From: Leptidea sinapis
Lineage: Eukaryota > Arthropoda > Insecta > Lepidoptera > Pieridae
NCBI RefSeq assembly: GCF_905404315.1
Contig: NC_066278.1
Span: 140,001 to 204,000, forward strand
Length of the DNA stretch: 64,000 nt
Reading direction: 5' to 3'
The position numbers were made by a program, and so were the translations under genes. Shown here in pieces: positions 1-9,145 of the stretch. The first letter of the stretch is position 1; the number at the start of each line of letters is the position of its first letter. Under the pieces are notes generated by a model, which saw only the letters and a list, made by a program, of their open reading frames with translations, was not told the DNA's origin and did not search any database.

Positions 1-1042
1 TAGGGGAGACAAAAAACCATCCTGGAGGAGTGCTATCTCGGCCACCTAAAGAGCCTCGAAAAATCAAAGGACACCAAAACGTCGCCTTAAAAGAGCCCTT
101 TAATAGGACACAAAGCTCTAAAAAATTTACCAAAATTTGGACCATAAGCAAGCCTTTTTGCGGTTGTGAACTCTCTAGACTAAATTTGTAACACAAAAAA
201 CAACAGCAGTGATATACAGTTTTCCTACATAAAGCAACAGTGTGAAGTACAAAACACTATACAAAGTTACTTACTGCAGCCACTTTCGGAAAAAAGAAAT
301 CCTAAGAAAATTTGTTTTGACTTACATTCTAGAAAATATATTCATGTGGCATATCACTAGATGCGCGCTCAAGAGCTCCAGCGAACAGTAAAAGTCTCGT
401 GTAATTTGGTGCATAATTGGATTTTTAAATAACAAAAAACTAACTACAAAAATTTCAAAAATTCAAAATTCATCAAAACAATCGGTAACACCGCATTTTT
501 AAATTTATTCCATGCATAGATTAGCAAGTTTAATGTTTATTCAAAATTTTTTGCCCATAAATAAAATAGTTGTGAATTTTTGAAATTTAGGGGTGAACAC
601 GGGGCGCAGTTCCCCCTGTAGTTGGACATCTGTTTTTGTTATAAAGTGTTAAAAAGTGATTAAAATATTCTACTTAATATTTTTCAAAATTTTTACAAGC
701 TATTTTAAAATTTTGTTTTAAATTTTTGTGTAAAATATCCAGTTTTTTTTTGTAAAAGTATTAGTCAGGGGTATAAATAAAAATAAATTATACATAAATT
801 TAAGCTCTCCGTGAAAGTTGCTATAAAACAAGCCCAAACACGGGGCATCTCGGCCTTTTAATATAGAAGTTACCCAAACACGTTCATCTGGTCAGCCATA
901 TTGGCCGCCATATTGGAAATCTAAAAACCTGCATAACTCTGTCATCCGTGACCGTAAGGAGACGAGATTTTTTATACTATTATTCCCCCCTTTTGAGCCA
1001 TTTGCTCCATAGGTTTTTAGTAGTAAAAATTCCGACGACTCT
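1..1042 (+). mobile_element. TRAS-type 5' UTR fragment, cut by window edge
   Basis: The segment is nearly identical, apart from small indels, to 36113-37094, the 5' UTR of TRAS-D, and weakly similar to the direct part of the 5' UTR of TRAS-F. It starts inside the UTR because the window begins there. It holds the first of the two YY1-like motif clusters seen in full-length relatives (about 893-921). The match stops abruptly at 1042, just before the palindromic TCTACAAGTAGAG block, so the second cluster and both ORFs are absent. No coding region is present. The sequence is AT-rich and non-coding; assignment rests on the match to TRAS-D. Confidence 0.8.
893..921 (+). promoter_or_regulatory. YY1/Pho-like motif cluster in TRAS 5' UTR (unit 1)
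   Basis: Two adjacent copies of a GCCATATTGG / CCGCCATATTGG motif. The GCCGCCATNTTGG form resembles the YY1/Pleiohomeotic recognition sequence, whose core is GCCAT. The same cluster occurs at the equivalent place in TRAS-D and TRAS-F and, diverged, in TRAS-A. A role in internal promoter activity is inferred. Confidence 0.45.
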
Positions 1043-1353
1043 ACAAGAGCCGGTACCCTCCTGGGGTACTTTCTTTTTTAGGACCGCTCTCATATTTTGT
1101 TGGAGGGGGGGGAATGGCCTCCGGTCCTCGACACTAACCTATGCGAAACATAGCGGCACTAGGCCGCTATTTCACGCCGGTATTCTGTGCGAGTGTGGTA
1201 AGTAACCCGGATGAGTCTGGCCCGATTGTGCTGACGTCATAAGACAGCAGCGTGACTCTTCCACTTTCAAAAAGCCCGTAGTCGCCTCTTACGACACCCT
1301 TGGACCTGGGACTACCCTATTCTTTTTACGCCCCGGGGCAGCACAGGGCAAAA
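1043..1353 (-). repeat. Unclassified interspersed repeat fragment
   Basis: Joined directly to the truncated TRAS UTR at 1042. Read on the minus strand it includes a GGTGTCGTAAGAGGCGACTA motif, which I associate with the 3' region of common lepidopteran non-LTR repeats; that is from memory and was not searched. No ORF of note and no poly(A) are visible. A short G-tract lies near 1101-1112. Confidence 0.35.
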
Positions 1354-1488
1354 CTAACTGCTAGAATCCCAACGCACACCGCCTACTAGGTAGGTTACAG
1401 CACAACAGCTTTCGCTCCAGTCCCGGTATAGTGCGTTGGTCAGACGTAGGGGGTTACAGACAACCAATTACGACTCTTCAATTTCGCC
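1354..1488. repeat. Block X, copy 1 (inverted relative to copy at 44541-44675)
   Basis: A block of about 135 bp that is the reverse complement of 44541-44675 with few differences. About 35 bp of the same block, in the other orientation, sit inside 28S at 22200-22235. In this copy it runs into the CR1/jockey-like tail on its right, so it may be an upstream part of that element. Its family is not recognised. Confidence 0.6.
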
Positions 1489-1852
1489 TTTCTGTGTTCT
1501 GTGTTTCAGCTGTTCAACCTGATTCCTGCCGCCGAATTTCACCTTCGCACGACACGCCACAAGTTACGATATCATCCCCACGATCTGGATGTGTGGCGGT
1601 CCTCCACAGTGCGGTTTTCAAGGAGCTTTCTTCCTCGTACCACGAAGCTGTGGAATGAGCTTCCTTGTGCGGTGTTTCCGGGACGATACGACATGGGTAC
1701 CTTCAAGAAAAGCGCGTACACCTTCCTTAAAGGCCGGCAACGCTCTTGTGATTCCTCTGGTGTTGCAGGAGAGTGTGGGCGGCGGTGATCACTTAACACC
1801 AGGTGACCCGTACGCTCGTTTGTCCTCCTATTCCATAAAAAAAAAAAAAAAA
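1489..1852 (+). pseudogene. CR1/jockey-like ORF2 C-terminal tail with poly(A)
   Basis: The frame from about 1501 to 1788 encodes a tail with the motif FLPRTTKLWNELPCAVFPG, typical of the extreme C terminus of ORF2 in insect CR1/L2/jockey-type non-LTR elements. It ends in an A-tract at 1837-1852, as expected for the 3' end of a retrotransposed copy. No endonuclease or reverse transcriptase domain is present, so this is a strongly 5'-truncated or rearranged copy. A related tail lies on the minus strand at 59893-60210 in the second spacer. The motif and poly(A) are visible; the clade is inferred and could be another LINE group. Confidence 0.5.
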
Positions 1853-1942
1853 GTTAGAAAGGCAGACAGTAAGTACCGCCATCCGACGTCGGGCCGGGTG
1901 CGCTGGGGGGCTTGCCAGCCCCCCAGACCCCCCGCCCGGCGA
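1853..1942 (+). repeat. GC-rich hairpin block abutting 28S (copy 1)
   Basis: A 90-bp block ending in CGGCGA exactly where 28S sequence begins. It contains a strong stem-loop, GGGGGGCTTGCCAGCCCCCC. The same block, with the same boundary to 28S, is at 44671-44765. A fixed 3' boundary plus a terminal hairpin is what the 3' end of a 28S site-specific retroelement would look like, but no ORF is attached. Role not known. Confidence 0.5.
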
Positions 1943-1965
1943 TAGCAACTATGACTCTCTTGAGA

Positions 1966-2023
<58 letters not shown>

Positions 2024-2039
2024 GCTGTCCCTATCTACT
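1943..2039 (+). rRNA. 28S rRNA fragment spanning the R2 and R1 target sites
   Basis: Matches the highly conserved 28S stretch ACTATGACTCTC...TAGCCAAATGCC...GACGCGCATGAATGG up to TGTCCCTATCTACT, where R1 is inserted. The R2 target reads CTTGAGATAGCC instead of the near-invariant CTTAAGGTAGCC. The same altered site occurs at 44766-44856, so both pieces descend from one defective copy. Confidence 0.85.
2026..2039 (+). repeat. R1 target-site duplication, copy 1
   Basis: TGTCCCTATCTACT, the 14-bp 28S target duplicated by R1. Identical copies are at 7197-7210 and 7588-7601. Confidence 0.9.
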
Positions 2040-2240
2040 ACTTCGTCGTCGGCTCTCGTAGCGAGCGGACGTGTTTTGTGCTCTCTGCGTTAGTCGCCGC
2101 CCAAGTTCTCGCGCTGTGTCACTATTCGCTGCTCGTTCGTCCAATCGCGTCGTGTGGGTGGAGCCTGTGTTCGACGTTCGCGAGTGTCTGTGTAGTGGGC
2201 GGAGCTAAGGTGCGTACGTGACCTGAATTAATCCGCTGTG

Positions 2241-2364
2241 ATTTATGACGGTCATTAGTTAATTACTTTGTTTACTGTATTTCTTTTGTGTGACTTGAAT
2301 TTTTTGCTATTTGATTTATTACGGTCATTAGTTAATTACTTTGTTTACTGTATTTCTTTTGTGT
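2241..2364 (+). repeat. Tandem duplication in R1 5' UTR
   Basis: A block of about 50 bp starting ATTTATGACGGTCATTAG repeats with a 73-bp period (2241 and 2314). The diverged R1 copy at 44857-46213 carries a degenerate version at about 45060-45200, so the duplication predates the split of the two copies. Confidence 0.75.
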
Positions 2365-2576
2365 TAGTGTTTTGACTCATATTATTTAGTTAGCTTTTAG
2401 GAATTAGTTATTATTAGACAGTAGGTAGTTGATAGGTAATTAGGTATTAGGAAGTGTTAGGGAAGAGACAGGACTCGTAGTTAGCTTTTAGTTTTTAAAC
2501 TTTATTTTTGTTTTTCTATTTATTGTTTTGTTGGTATACTAATAACAATATATACTAATAAGCTTGCTATACGAAT

Positions 2577-3860
2577 ATGGACACTTCGGAGCGCCTCCTT
2601 CGGGAGGCGGTAGAGGAGAAGAGGAGGGAGCTAGACGAGCTTGAATCGTTAGCTCTATTTACCCCAAGGAGGTCACTAGCGAGGACCCCCCCAGGGGGCT
2701 TCGGAAGTGTGGAGGAGTTGAGGGGCGCGGAGAAGCGCCCGCTTCAGTCGCCGGAGGAGCTGCAAGAGGCTCTTCGGAGGAAGTTGGAGCCCTCTACAAG
2801 CAGCAGCAATGAGGGCAGCAGCAGGGCCATGAAGGAGTGCGACACCGAGGAGCTCATTGAGTTCGCCAACTTAGCCGGTAGCGAGATCATGGCTGCGGCA
2901 ACTGGGAACACAAGCAAATTGAATAAAGCGGATATTGGACATATAGGCACGCAAGTGCAACGTCTCACAGCCGTTGTCGCGACTCTGGCCGGTAGACTGG
3001 CCAAAGCGAAGGAGTGCGCACACACTGCGACATCCCGAGAACCAGACAGGAGCGAAACCAGGAGCTATGCCAGTACGCTCAGAACTGGAAGGTCAACAAC
3101 GCAGCCTAAGCCACAGGGGATGGGTAGCGTACTTGCGGTGTACCCGGCGGACAACAGCGGAGTTAAGACGGCGGAGGAAACCAAGGCCGTCTTGAAGGAA
3201 GCTATAAAGCCAACATCGATGGGACTGCAGGTCGCGCGCCTGAGGAAGGTAGGGAACGCAGGCGTAGTCCTGCAAACAAGGACTAAGGAGGACGCCGAAA
3301 AAATTAAGAAGGCCATGCCCTCGACCCTGAGAGTCCAGGATGCAGGCCAAAGGACACCATTGGTGGCTATTATTAACGTCGAGGGCCACATTAAGGACGA
3401 GAAGGAGTTCCTGGGGGCGCTGAGGAAGCAGAACTTCGCGGACGTCCCGGAAAAGGAAGGATTCCCAAAAGTGGCCTTCTACAAGAAGTCAAAGGGGGGA
3501 AGTTGTACCACTGTGGTGCTAGCATGCAGCGGTACATGGAGGGACCGCCTTATGTCCAGGGAGCGGGTATACCTTGAATGGGAGAGGTACCTGGTGCGCG
3601 ACTTCCTGGAAGTGACGTGCTGCATGAAGTGCCAGTGGTACGGGCACTCTGCAAAACACTGCAAGGCTGAGGAGGAGACCTGTAGCAAGTGCGGTACAGC
3701 TGGGCATGGCCACAAGGACTGTAAGTCTACGAAGTCACGGTGCGCCACCTGCGCGAAGGCCGGGAAGCAGTCGGAAGACCATAAGACGGCAGCACCTACT
3801 TGTCCAGCGCGGATAGCGGCGCAGAAGAGGGCTGCCGAACGCACAGACTATGGCTCATAA
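2577..3860 (+). CDS. R1 ORF1, gag-like RNA-binding protein
   Basis: 427 aa, uninterrupted. The ORF1 protein of R1 binds element RNA and takes part in ribonucleoprotein formation. The N-terminal half is charged (many Glu, Lys, Arg) and lacks a recognisable fold by eye. A central conserved region is followed near residues 351-415 by three zinc knuckles: CX2CX4HX4C starting CMKC, CX2CX4HX4C starting CSKC, and a longer third Cys/His motif starting CATC. The ATG at 2577 is the first in frame after the UTR, and a paralogue at 45345-46217 aligns from about residue 54. The stop at 3858-3860 lies inside the start of ORF2. Length is close to that known for R1 ORF1. Confidence 0.93.
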   Translation: MDTSERLLREAVEEKRRELDELESLALFTPRRSLARTPPGGFGSVEELRGAEKRPLQSPEELQEALRRKLEPSTSSSNEGSSRAMKECDTEELIEFANLAGSEIMAAATGNTSKLNKADIGHIGTQVQRLTAVVATLAGRLAKAKECAHTATSREPDRSETRSYASTLRTGRSTTQPKPQGMGSVLAVYPADNSGVKTAEETKAVLKEAIKPTSMGLQVARLRKVGNAGVVLQTRTKEDAEKIKKAMPSTLRVQDAGQRTPLVAIINVEGHIKDEKEFLGALRKQNFADVPEKEGFPKVAFYKKSKGGSCTTVVLACSGTWRDRLMSRERVYLEWERYLVRDFLEVTCCMKCQWYGHSAKHCKAEEETCSKCGTAGHGHKDCKSTKSRCATCAKAGKQSEDHKTAAPTCPARIAAQKRAAERTDYGS

Positions 3861-6800
3861 GAATGAACACATGTACGTCGGGCAGATAAACCTTCAAGGA
3901 GCGCTCACGGCAACAGCGGAACTCCCGGGAATCGCCCAAAGGCTGGGTCTCGGTATCGTTCTTGTCCAAGAACAGTATGCGAGGGCCCAGCTGCCGGGGC
4001 TGCTGCAGTGCACGGAAGATTCAAAGGCAGGAATATACGTAAATAGCACCAAGATCTCCGGAATGATCCTGCCTCAACTATCGACGTCGCACTGCCTCGT
4101 GGCACACTTCCGGGGGGATGGCGGCGATCTGTATATGGTGTCGGCATACTTCCAGTACTGCGAGAACATAGAGACCCATATACACCACTTGGACCGCGTA
4201 CTGGAAGCACTCCAGGGAAAACCAATTGTCATCGGGGCCGACACCAACACCCACTCGCCGCTCTGGCACAGCCGCCGCGAGCAATATGAGGGAAGAGGTG
4301 CGGAGGTAAACAGAAGAAGGTTGGCGATGGAGAGCTTTATACATTCGAAGGGGCTCCTTGTGCACAATAAGGAGGGGGAACCGTTCACATTTAACACGAT
4401 CAACGGTTCCTCTAACATCGATGTTACTATAACAACCAGAGGAGTCCCTGTACGCCAATGGAGAGTTCGGGAGGAAGTAAGCAGCAGCGACCACCAACTT
4501 ATCACGTTCTCCATCGTCAAGAATAGCCCATCAGCCGCACGGTACCAGGGAGAGCAAGAACCAGGAGGGGAACCAACGAGATACCGGGATCGAAGGGTAG
4601 ATTGGGACCGGTTCTGTACCACACTCTCGTGGCGAGCAGGCAGACTCGACTGCCGAAAGCCGGCACAACACGTGTGCAAACAGTTCGCTGATATGCTGAG
4701 TCGTACAGCTGGGGAGTGCCTAGGTTTCGCCAAGGGGAAAGACCGGGTGCAGGGGTATGAATGGTGGTCAAGGAAACTTGACTTCCTTCGTAGGGAGCAC
4801 AACCGGATGCGTCGGGAATGGCAACAGTCTCGGCGCGCGGGCGGACTGGCAGAAGAAATCTGCAGAACGCGCTTCCATCGTGCACGTGCGTTCTATAGGA
4901 GATCCATGCGGGAAGCGGAGACCAACCACTTCTCGCGTCTTGCTGACAGTGGGAATGACGATCCATGGGGTATGGCATACCGTGCTGCTACAGGCAGGGT
5001 GCGCCCGCCTCAGAACGTCATAAACGGTTTGAAGCTTGCGCAGGGATTCGCTGACGACATCCGCGGCGCCATGGGTGGGATACTGGCAGTGATGTGTCCG
5101 GACGACGACCGGGCGACCGACTCGGCGTACCATATGCAGGTTCGCCTGGCGGCGGCCTGTTTACCCAGCGGGCAGAAGGTAAGTCCCCCTACCAGAGAGC
5201 AAATAGGCACGATAATTCGCAACCTGCCGGACAAAGCTCCAGGAATTGATGGTGTCACCGCACGTATAGTTAAAGCAGCGTGGAAGGTGGCCGCATGTGA
5301 GATGACGTTAATGTACGGGAAATGTATAGATGAGGGTGTGTTCCCTGATGTATGGAAAGAAGGCCGATTAATAGTACTGCCAAAGGGTGATGGGAAGGCG
5401 ACTGACCCAAAGGCGTATAGACCTATCACCCTCTTGCCAGTACTAGGGAAAATATTAGAGCAATTGATATGCGAATGTACTCCGGGTCTGTACAGTCGTA
5501 TATCAGCCCGTCAACACGGATTCATGAAAGGGAGGTCTACAATAACAGCGCTTAGCACTATAATGGATTTAGTGACCACCAGCTCTTACAAATATGTTCA
5601 AGCGATAACTCTGGACATATCAGGGGCGTTTGACAACGCGTGGTGGCCTATGGTCCTGCTTAAATACAAGCAGGGCGGCTGCCCTCCCAACATCTACAGG
5701 TGCCTCTGCTCTTACTTTCTGAATAGGCGGGTGGGTATGTTCGCAGGAGGAGAGGTCGTATGGAAACTTTCCACAATGGGGTGCCCACAGGGATCCGTAT
5801 TAGGTCCCACACTGTGGAATATACTGTTGAACGACCTTTTGGAGCTGAGCGTACCACAAGGGGTCAGGATGATAGCATACGCGGACGACGTAACGCTACT
5901 CATCGAAGGAAACTCAAGGGCTGTTATCGAGACCAATGCCGCGGTGGCGCTCGAGAGAATCTCGGAATGGGGAGTTAGGAATAGACTCCGGTTTTCGTCG
6001 GTGAAAACCAAGTCTATAACCTTGAAGGGCTCTCTCGGGCGACCCCCGGTCATTAGAATGGGAGGAGATTCTCTTCGTGCGGTTGAATCAGTTAAAATCT
6101 TAGGCATAACGATTGATGGAAAGGGGTCATTTGCCGATCACGCCTTGGATATCGGAGAGCGAGCCGCGAGGTGCTTCGGGAAGATGGCAAGGGTATCTTC
6201 AACTTCTTGGGGCATACGATACAAGGCACTTAAGATCTTGTACAGGGGGACGTACGTTGCAACCATTACATACGCGGCGAGCATCTGGTATCACAGGTCG
6301 CTCCTGTATGTGGTGTCCAGCCGGTTGCTCAGAACACAGCGAACATCGTTGGTGCTTCTCACCAAGGCGTACCGCTCAACAAGTACGGCCGCACTGCCAG
6401 TACTAGCTGGGGTACTTCCAGCCGATCTGGAAGTTTATCGCGCGGGCAAGATAGAAGCGACGAAGGGTGACAGGGTAAAAAAGGAGCTCGCGGTATTGAA
6501 AAAGGACATCCATTCCGAAGTGGTAAACATGTGGCAGCAGCGCTGGGATCGTGAGGAAAGAGGTGGAGATCTCAGACGCTTCTTCCCATGTGTCGGGGAA
6601 AGACTCCTAGCGGCGTGGGTGCAGCCCGACCACTACACGTCGCAGCTGTTGACGGGTCATGGGAATTTCAACGGCCGGCTTAGAGACTTGGGGCTTAAGG
6701 GGGACGGCACTTGTCCATGTGGCGTGACGGATGAGTACCGCGACCACGTGCTGTGGGAATGCAGCTTGTACGATGAAGCTAGAGGCGAACTATTGAACCA

Positions 6801-6924
6801 TCTGGAGAGGAAGAATCCGGGACCAATTTATCACGGAGACCTAGTGTCCTCAGAGGAGAACTTCTCGCGGTTAGTAAGATTTGCCACAAGTTGGTACCGT
6901 GACAGGAGAGTGATGGAGGGGTAA
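3850..6924 (+). CDS. R1 ORF2, endonuclease / reverse transcriptase
   Basis: 1024 aa, uninterrupted. The protein nicks the 28S target and copies element RNA by target-primed reverse transcription. An APE-type endonuclease occupies roughly residues 1-225, with QINLQG, the acidic VQEQ, the catalytic IGADTN near 127 and SSDHQ near 211. The reverse transcriptase follows: motif A LDISGAFDNAWW near 588, motif B GCPQGSVLGP near 644, motif C YADD near 677, then an LGITID segment. A C-terminal CXCX8HX4C knuckle starts CPCG near 955. No RNase H domain is present, unlike the TRAS copies here. The ATG overlaps the ORF1 stop in the +1 frame, which suggests reinitiation or coupled translation. All catalytic residues that I can recognise are present. 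Confidence 0.95.
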   Translation: MAHKNEHMYVGQINLQGALTATAELPGIAQRLGLGIVLVQEQYARAQLPGLLQCTEDSKAGIYVNSTKISGMILPQLSTSHCLVAHFRGDGGDLYMVSAYFQYCENIETHIHHLDRVLEALQGKPIVIGADTNTHSPLWHSRREQYEGRGAEVNRRRLAMESFIHSKGLLVHNKEGEPFTFNTINGSSNIDVTITTRGVPVRQWRVREEVSSSDHQLITFSIVKNSPSAARYQGEQEPGGEPTRYRDRRVDWDRFCTTLSWRAGRLDCRKPAQHVCKQFADMLSRTAGECLGFAKGKDRVQGYEWWSRKLDFLRREHNRMRREWQQSRRAGGLAEEICRTRFHRARAFYRRSMREAETNHFSRLADSGNDDPWGMAYRAATGRVRPPQNVINGLKLAQGFADDIRGAMGGILAVMCPDDDRATDSAYHMQVRLAAACLPSGQKVSPPTREQIGTIIRNLPDKAPGIDGVTARIVKAAWKVAACEMTLMYGKCIDEGVFPDVWKEGRLIVLPKGDGKATDPKAYRPITLLPVLGKILEQLICECTPGLYSRISARQHGFMKGRSTITALSTIMDLVTTSSYKYVQAITLDISGAFDNAWWPMVLLKYKQGGCPPNIYRCLCSYFLNRRVGMFAGGEVVWKLSTMGCPQGSVLGPTLWNILLNDLLELSVPQGVRMIAYADDVTLLIEGNSRAVIETNAAVALERISEWGVRNRLRFSSVKTKSITLKGSLGRPPVIRMGGDSLRAVESVKILGITIDGKGSFADHALDIGERAARCFGKMARVSSTSWGIRYKALKILYRGTYVATITYAASIWYHRSLLYVVSSRLLRTQRTSLVLLTKAYRSTSTAALPVLAGVLPADLEVYRAGKIEATKGDRVKKELAVLKKDIHSEVVNMWQQRWDREERGGDLRRFFPCVGERLLAAWVQPDHYTSQLLTGHGNFNGRLRDLGLKGDGTCPCGVTDEYRDHVLWECSLYDEARGELLNHLERKNPGPIYHGDLVSSEENFSRLVRFATSWYRDRRVMEG

Positions 6925-7196
6925 ACCAGGATGGTAACGAAGACGCAGAAAGGAAGATTTAGAGAAGAGAAGAAGATGAAGAAGGAGTGCCCGACGACGA
7001 AGCCATAGCTGTGGTCGGCCGCCCCCAGAAAGGGGGAGAGGGCCATCTAGGGACGCAAAAAAAAATGAGAACTTTTAGGGAGTCAAGAAATGTACTGGAC
7101 CTGAATATCCGGACCGGTACATCTCCCGCTGTTTCGGTCGGAACCTAGGTCTTGATGACCGAAAGGTCGGTAAGACCATGGGAAGGAGGTGGGTTA
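6925..7196 (+). other. R1 3' UTR
   Basis: 272 bp between the ORF2 stop and the second target duplication. The last 40 bases, around CCGAAAGGTCGGTAAGACC, are homologous to the ends of the short R1 tails at 7556-7587, 22376-22408 and 57841-57873. A purine-rich GAAGA tract lies at 6940-6980. There is no poly(A), as is usual for R1. Confidence 0.8.
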
Positions 7197-7210
7197 TGTC
7201 CCTATCTACT
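7197..7210 (+). repeat. R1 target-site duplication, copy 2
   Basis: Second perfect copy of TGTCCCTATCTACT. It closes the full R1 and opens the truncated R1 tail. Confidence 0.9.
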
Positions 7211-7587
7211 CACTAGTACCTTGAGGGAAAGTTGGAACCAGGCGCGATGTATGTTGTCACGTCTGTTAGTGGACAGTCGGTATAGGGTGTTCAGCTGTAC
7301 TTCAGGGTGCTCGCCCAAAAAAGTTGGCCAAGTAGCCACCTCATCTCGGTTATCCGAGCAACGGGCGCGGTGGCGTTCAATTGACCTGAAGAAGATGGTT
7401 CCGAAAGGTTCCTCGGCGGTTACCCGTCAAACGTGGTGGAGGTAGCTCTACCGACACGGGGGCTATGGGGGAGGGGAGCTCACTGGGTATCAGTTCCCCT
7501 CCATTGGTGTCGGACTCATAGTGGCTTGGCGCAAACGGGATGTAGATCTTTATAACCGAAAGGTTGACAAGTCCTTGGGAAGGGGAG
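7211..7587 (+). mobile_element. 5'-truncated R1 tail of a second lineage, in tandem with the full R1
   Basis: 377 bp between target copies 2 and 3. The end (CCGAAAGGTTGACAAGTCC) is homologous to but distinct from the full R1 end, while the part from about 7409 matches the tails at 22235-22408 and, for its last bases, 57841-57873. No coding capacity remains. It belongs to another R1 lineage that uses the same 28S site. Confidence 0.8.

Positions 7588-7601
<14 letters not shown>
7588..7601 (+). repeat. R1 target-site duplication, copy 3
   Basis: Third perfect copy of the 14-bp target; 28S sequence resumes directly after it with ATCTAGCGAAACC. Confidence 0.9.
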
Positions 7602-7636
<35 letters not shown>

Positions 7637-7649
7637 GAGAATCAGCGGT

Positions 7650-7681
<32 letters not shown>

Positions 7682-8242
7682 TGATATGTGTAGACATGAG
7701 AGGTGTAGCATAAGTGGGAGATCGTTCGCGGTCGTTGCTGAAAAACCACTACTTTCATTGTTTCATTACTTACTCGGTTGGCCGGAAGCGGTGCGCGGTC
7801 GATAATATCGGCGGGCGTACGGTGTTTCGTTCCAAGCGTGCAGAGTGGCGACGTAGCGGCAACGCTCGTCGCCGTACAACTCCCGCGTGATCCGGTTCGA
7901 GGACACTGCCAGGCGGGGAGTTTGACTGGGGCGGTACATCTGTCAAAGAATAACGCAGGTGTCCTAAGACCAGCTCAGCGAGGACAGAAACCTCGCGTGG
8001 AGCAAAAGGGCAAAAGCTGGCTTGATCCAGATGTTCAGTACGCATAGGGACTGCGAAAGCAGTGCCTATCGATCCTTTAGTATAAAGAGTTTTTAGCTAG
8101 AGGTGCCAGAAAAGTTAGTCAGGGATAACTGGCTTGTGGCGGCCAAGCGTTCATAGCGACGTTGCTTTTTGATCATTCGATGTCGGCTCTTCCTATCATT
8201 GCGAAGCAAAATTCGCCAAGCGTTGGGTTGTTCACCCATCAA

Positions 8243-8292
<50 letters not shown>

Positions 8293-8752
8293 TTCCTGAT
8301 GGCGTGTCGTTGCGATAATAATACTGCTCAGTACGAGAGGAACCGCAGTTTCGGACATTTGGTTCATGCACTCGGCCGAGCGGCCGGTAGTGCGAAGTTA
8401 CCATCCGCGGGATTATGCCTGATTGCCTCTAAGGCCGAAGCCAGCCTAGCCGAGTCCGGCAAGGATATACTCACCGTGGAGCCCCGAGTGTCGGAAGGCT
8501 CTAAACAATGTGACTTTACTAGTCGCGTTTTATTCGTAAGACGCGACGTCGAAGCCCATTTGGAACGCGACGAACGGTGCGAGCGGTATTAACACGTGCA
8601 CCACGGCGTCGAAGTTTCGAATTTACCTCAGTTCGATATCGGGGCTCGGAATAGTCTGTAGACGAATTACGTCCCTGGCGGGGTGTTGTGCTCGGTAGAG
8701 CAGCGTCGTGCTGCGATCTGTTGAGACTCAGCCCCACGCCAGGTGATTCGTC
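7602..8752 (+). rRNA. 28S rRNA fragment, R1 site to 3' end
   Basis: Continuous 28S from the R1 target to the 3' terminus. It includes the conserved CTCAGTACGAGAGGAACC (sarcin-ricin loop) near 8327 and ends near AGGTGATTCGTC. In the peptidyl-transferase region, the normally invariant GTTACCACAGGGATAACTGG reads GTTAGTCAGGGATAACTGG at 8115-8133, a loss and substitution that a working rRNA should not tolerate. The 58404-58424 copy is normal there. The 3' boundary is approximate. Confidence 0.85.
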
Positions 8753-9003
8753 CGAGGACGCATCGTCGCCGAGCAGAGTTGTGTGTGTGCAAACGAACAA
8801 CAGCCAACATAATATTATAATAACATAATAATATAATATTATCATGATATTTCGTCGTAACAGACGCGTCACGCGATTTCTCATGATTATAAAATTTTAC
8901 AATATATTATTATTAGTTATATTTATATTATATATAACGAGTACGATCATTTTCAGGTTATTATGTCGAGTTGAGTGTTGTGATAATAAGTGTACATCGC
9001 CAT

Positions 9004-9145
9004 CGGCGGCGGCGGCGGCGGCGGCTCCGATCGTGTTGGGCGCGCTGCGCAAATTCCAAAAGCGAGCACGATCGGCCCCAAAAGCGAGTACGGTCGGCCC
9101 CAATAGCGGGTACGGTCGATTCCTCAATAGCGAGTACCGCCTAGC
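9004..9145 (+). repeat. Spacer GGC run and 22-23-bp tandem repeats
   Basis: (GGC)n at 9004-9025 is followed from about 9058 by four imperfect copies of a unit around AAAGCGAGTACGGTCGGCCCC. The second spacer keeps about three copies at 59170-59240. Short spacer subrepeats of this kind are common in insect rDNA. Confidence 0.65.

Larger units (their letters stand above)
2040..7196 (+). mobile_element. R1 non-LTR retrotransposon, structurally complete
   Basis: About 5.16 kb between perfect 14-bp target duplications at the canonical R1 site in 28S. It contains a 5' UTR (2040-2576), ORF1 (2577-3860), ORF2 (3850-6924, overlapping ORF1 by 11 bp in the +1 frame) and a 3' UTR (6925-7196) without a long poly(A), all as expected for R1. 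Both frames are open with all key motifs, so the copy could be autonomous. R1 elements are transcribed with the host 28S; here the host unit is rearranged and its upstream 28S piece is only 97 bp, so transcription from this locus is doubtful. Confidence 0.93.

Noticed and set aside
948..1205. Frame of 85 codons at the TRAS leader/repeat junction
   Set aside because: Crosses a breakpoint at 1042; its first 30 codons recur at 36991 only because the leader is duplicated.
1853..1942. 3' end of an R2 element
   Set aside because: The boundary to 28S is upstream of the R2 cleavage site and no R2 reverse transcriptase is present; left as an unclassified block.
7778..8047. Frame of 89 codons in 28S, conserved at 58067-58336
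   Set aside because: Conservation reflects 28S rRNA, not protein selection; similar frames at 14523, 20992 and 43668 are also inside 28S.
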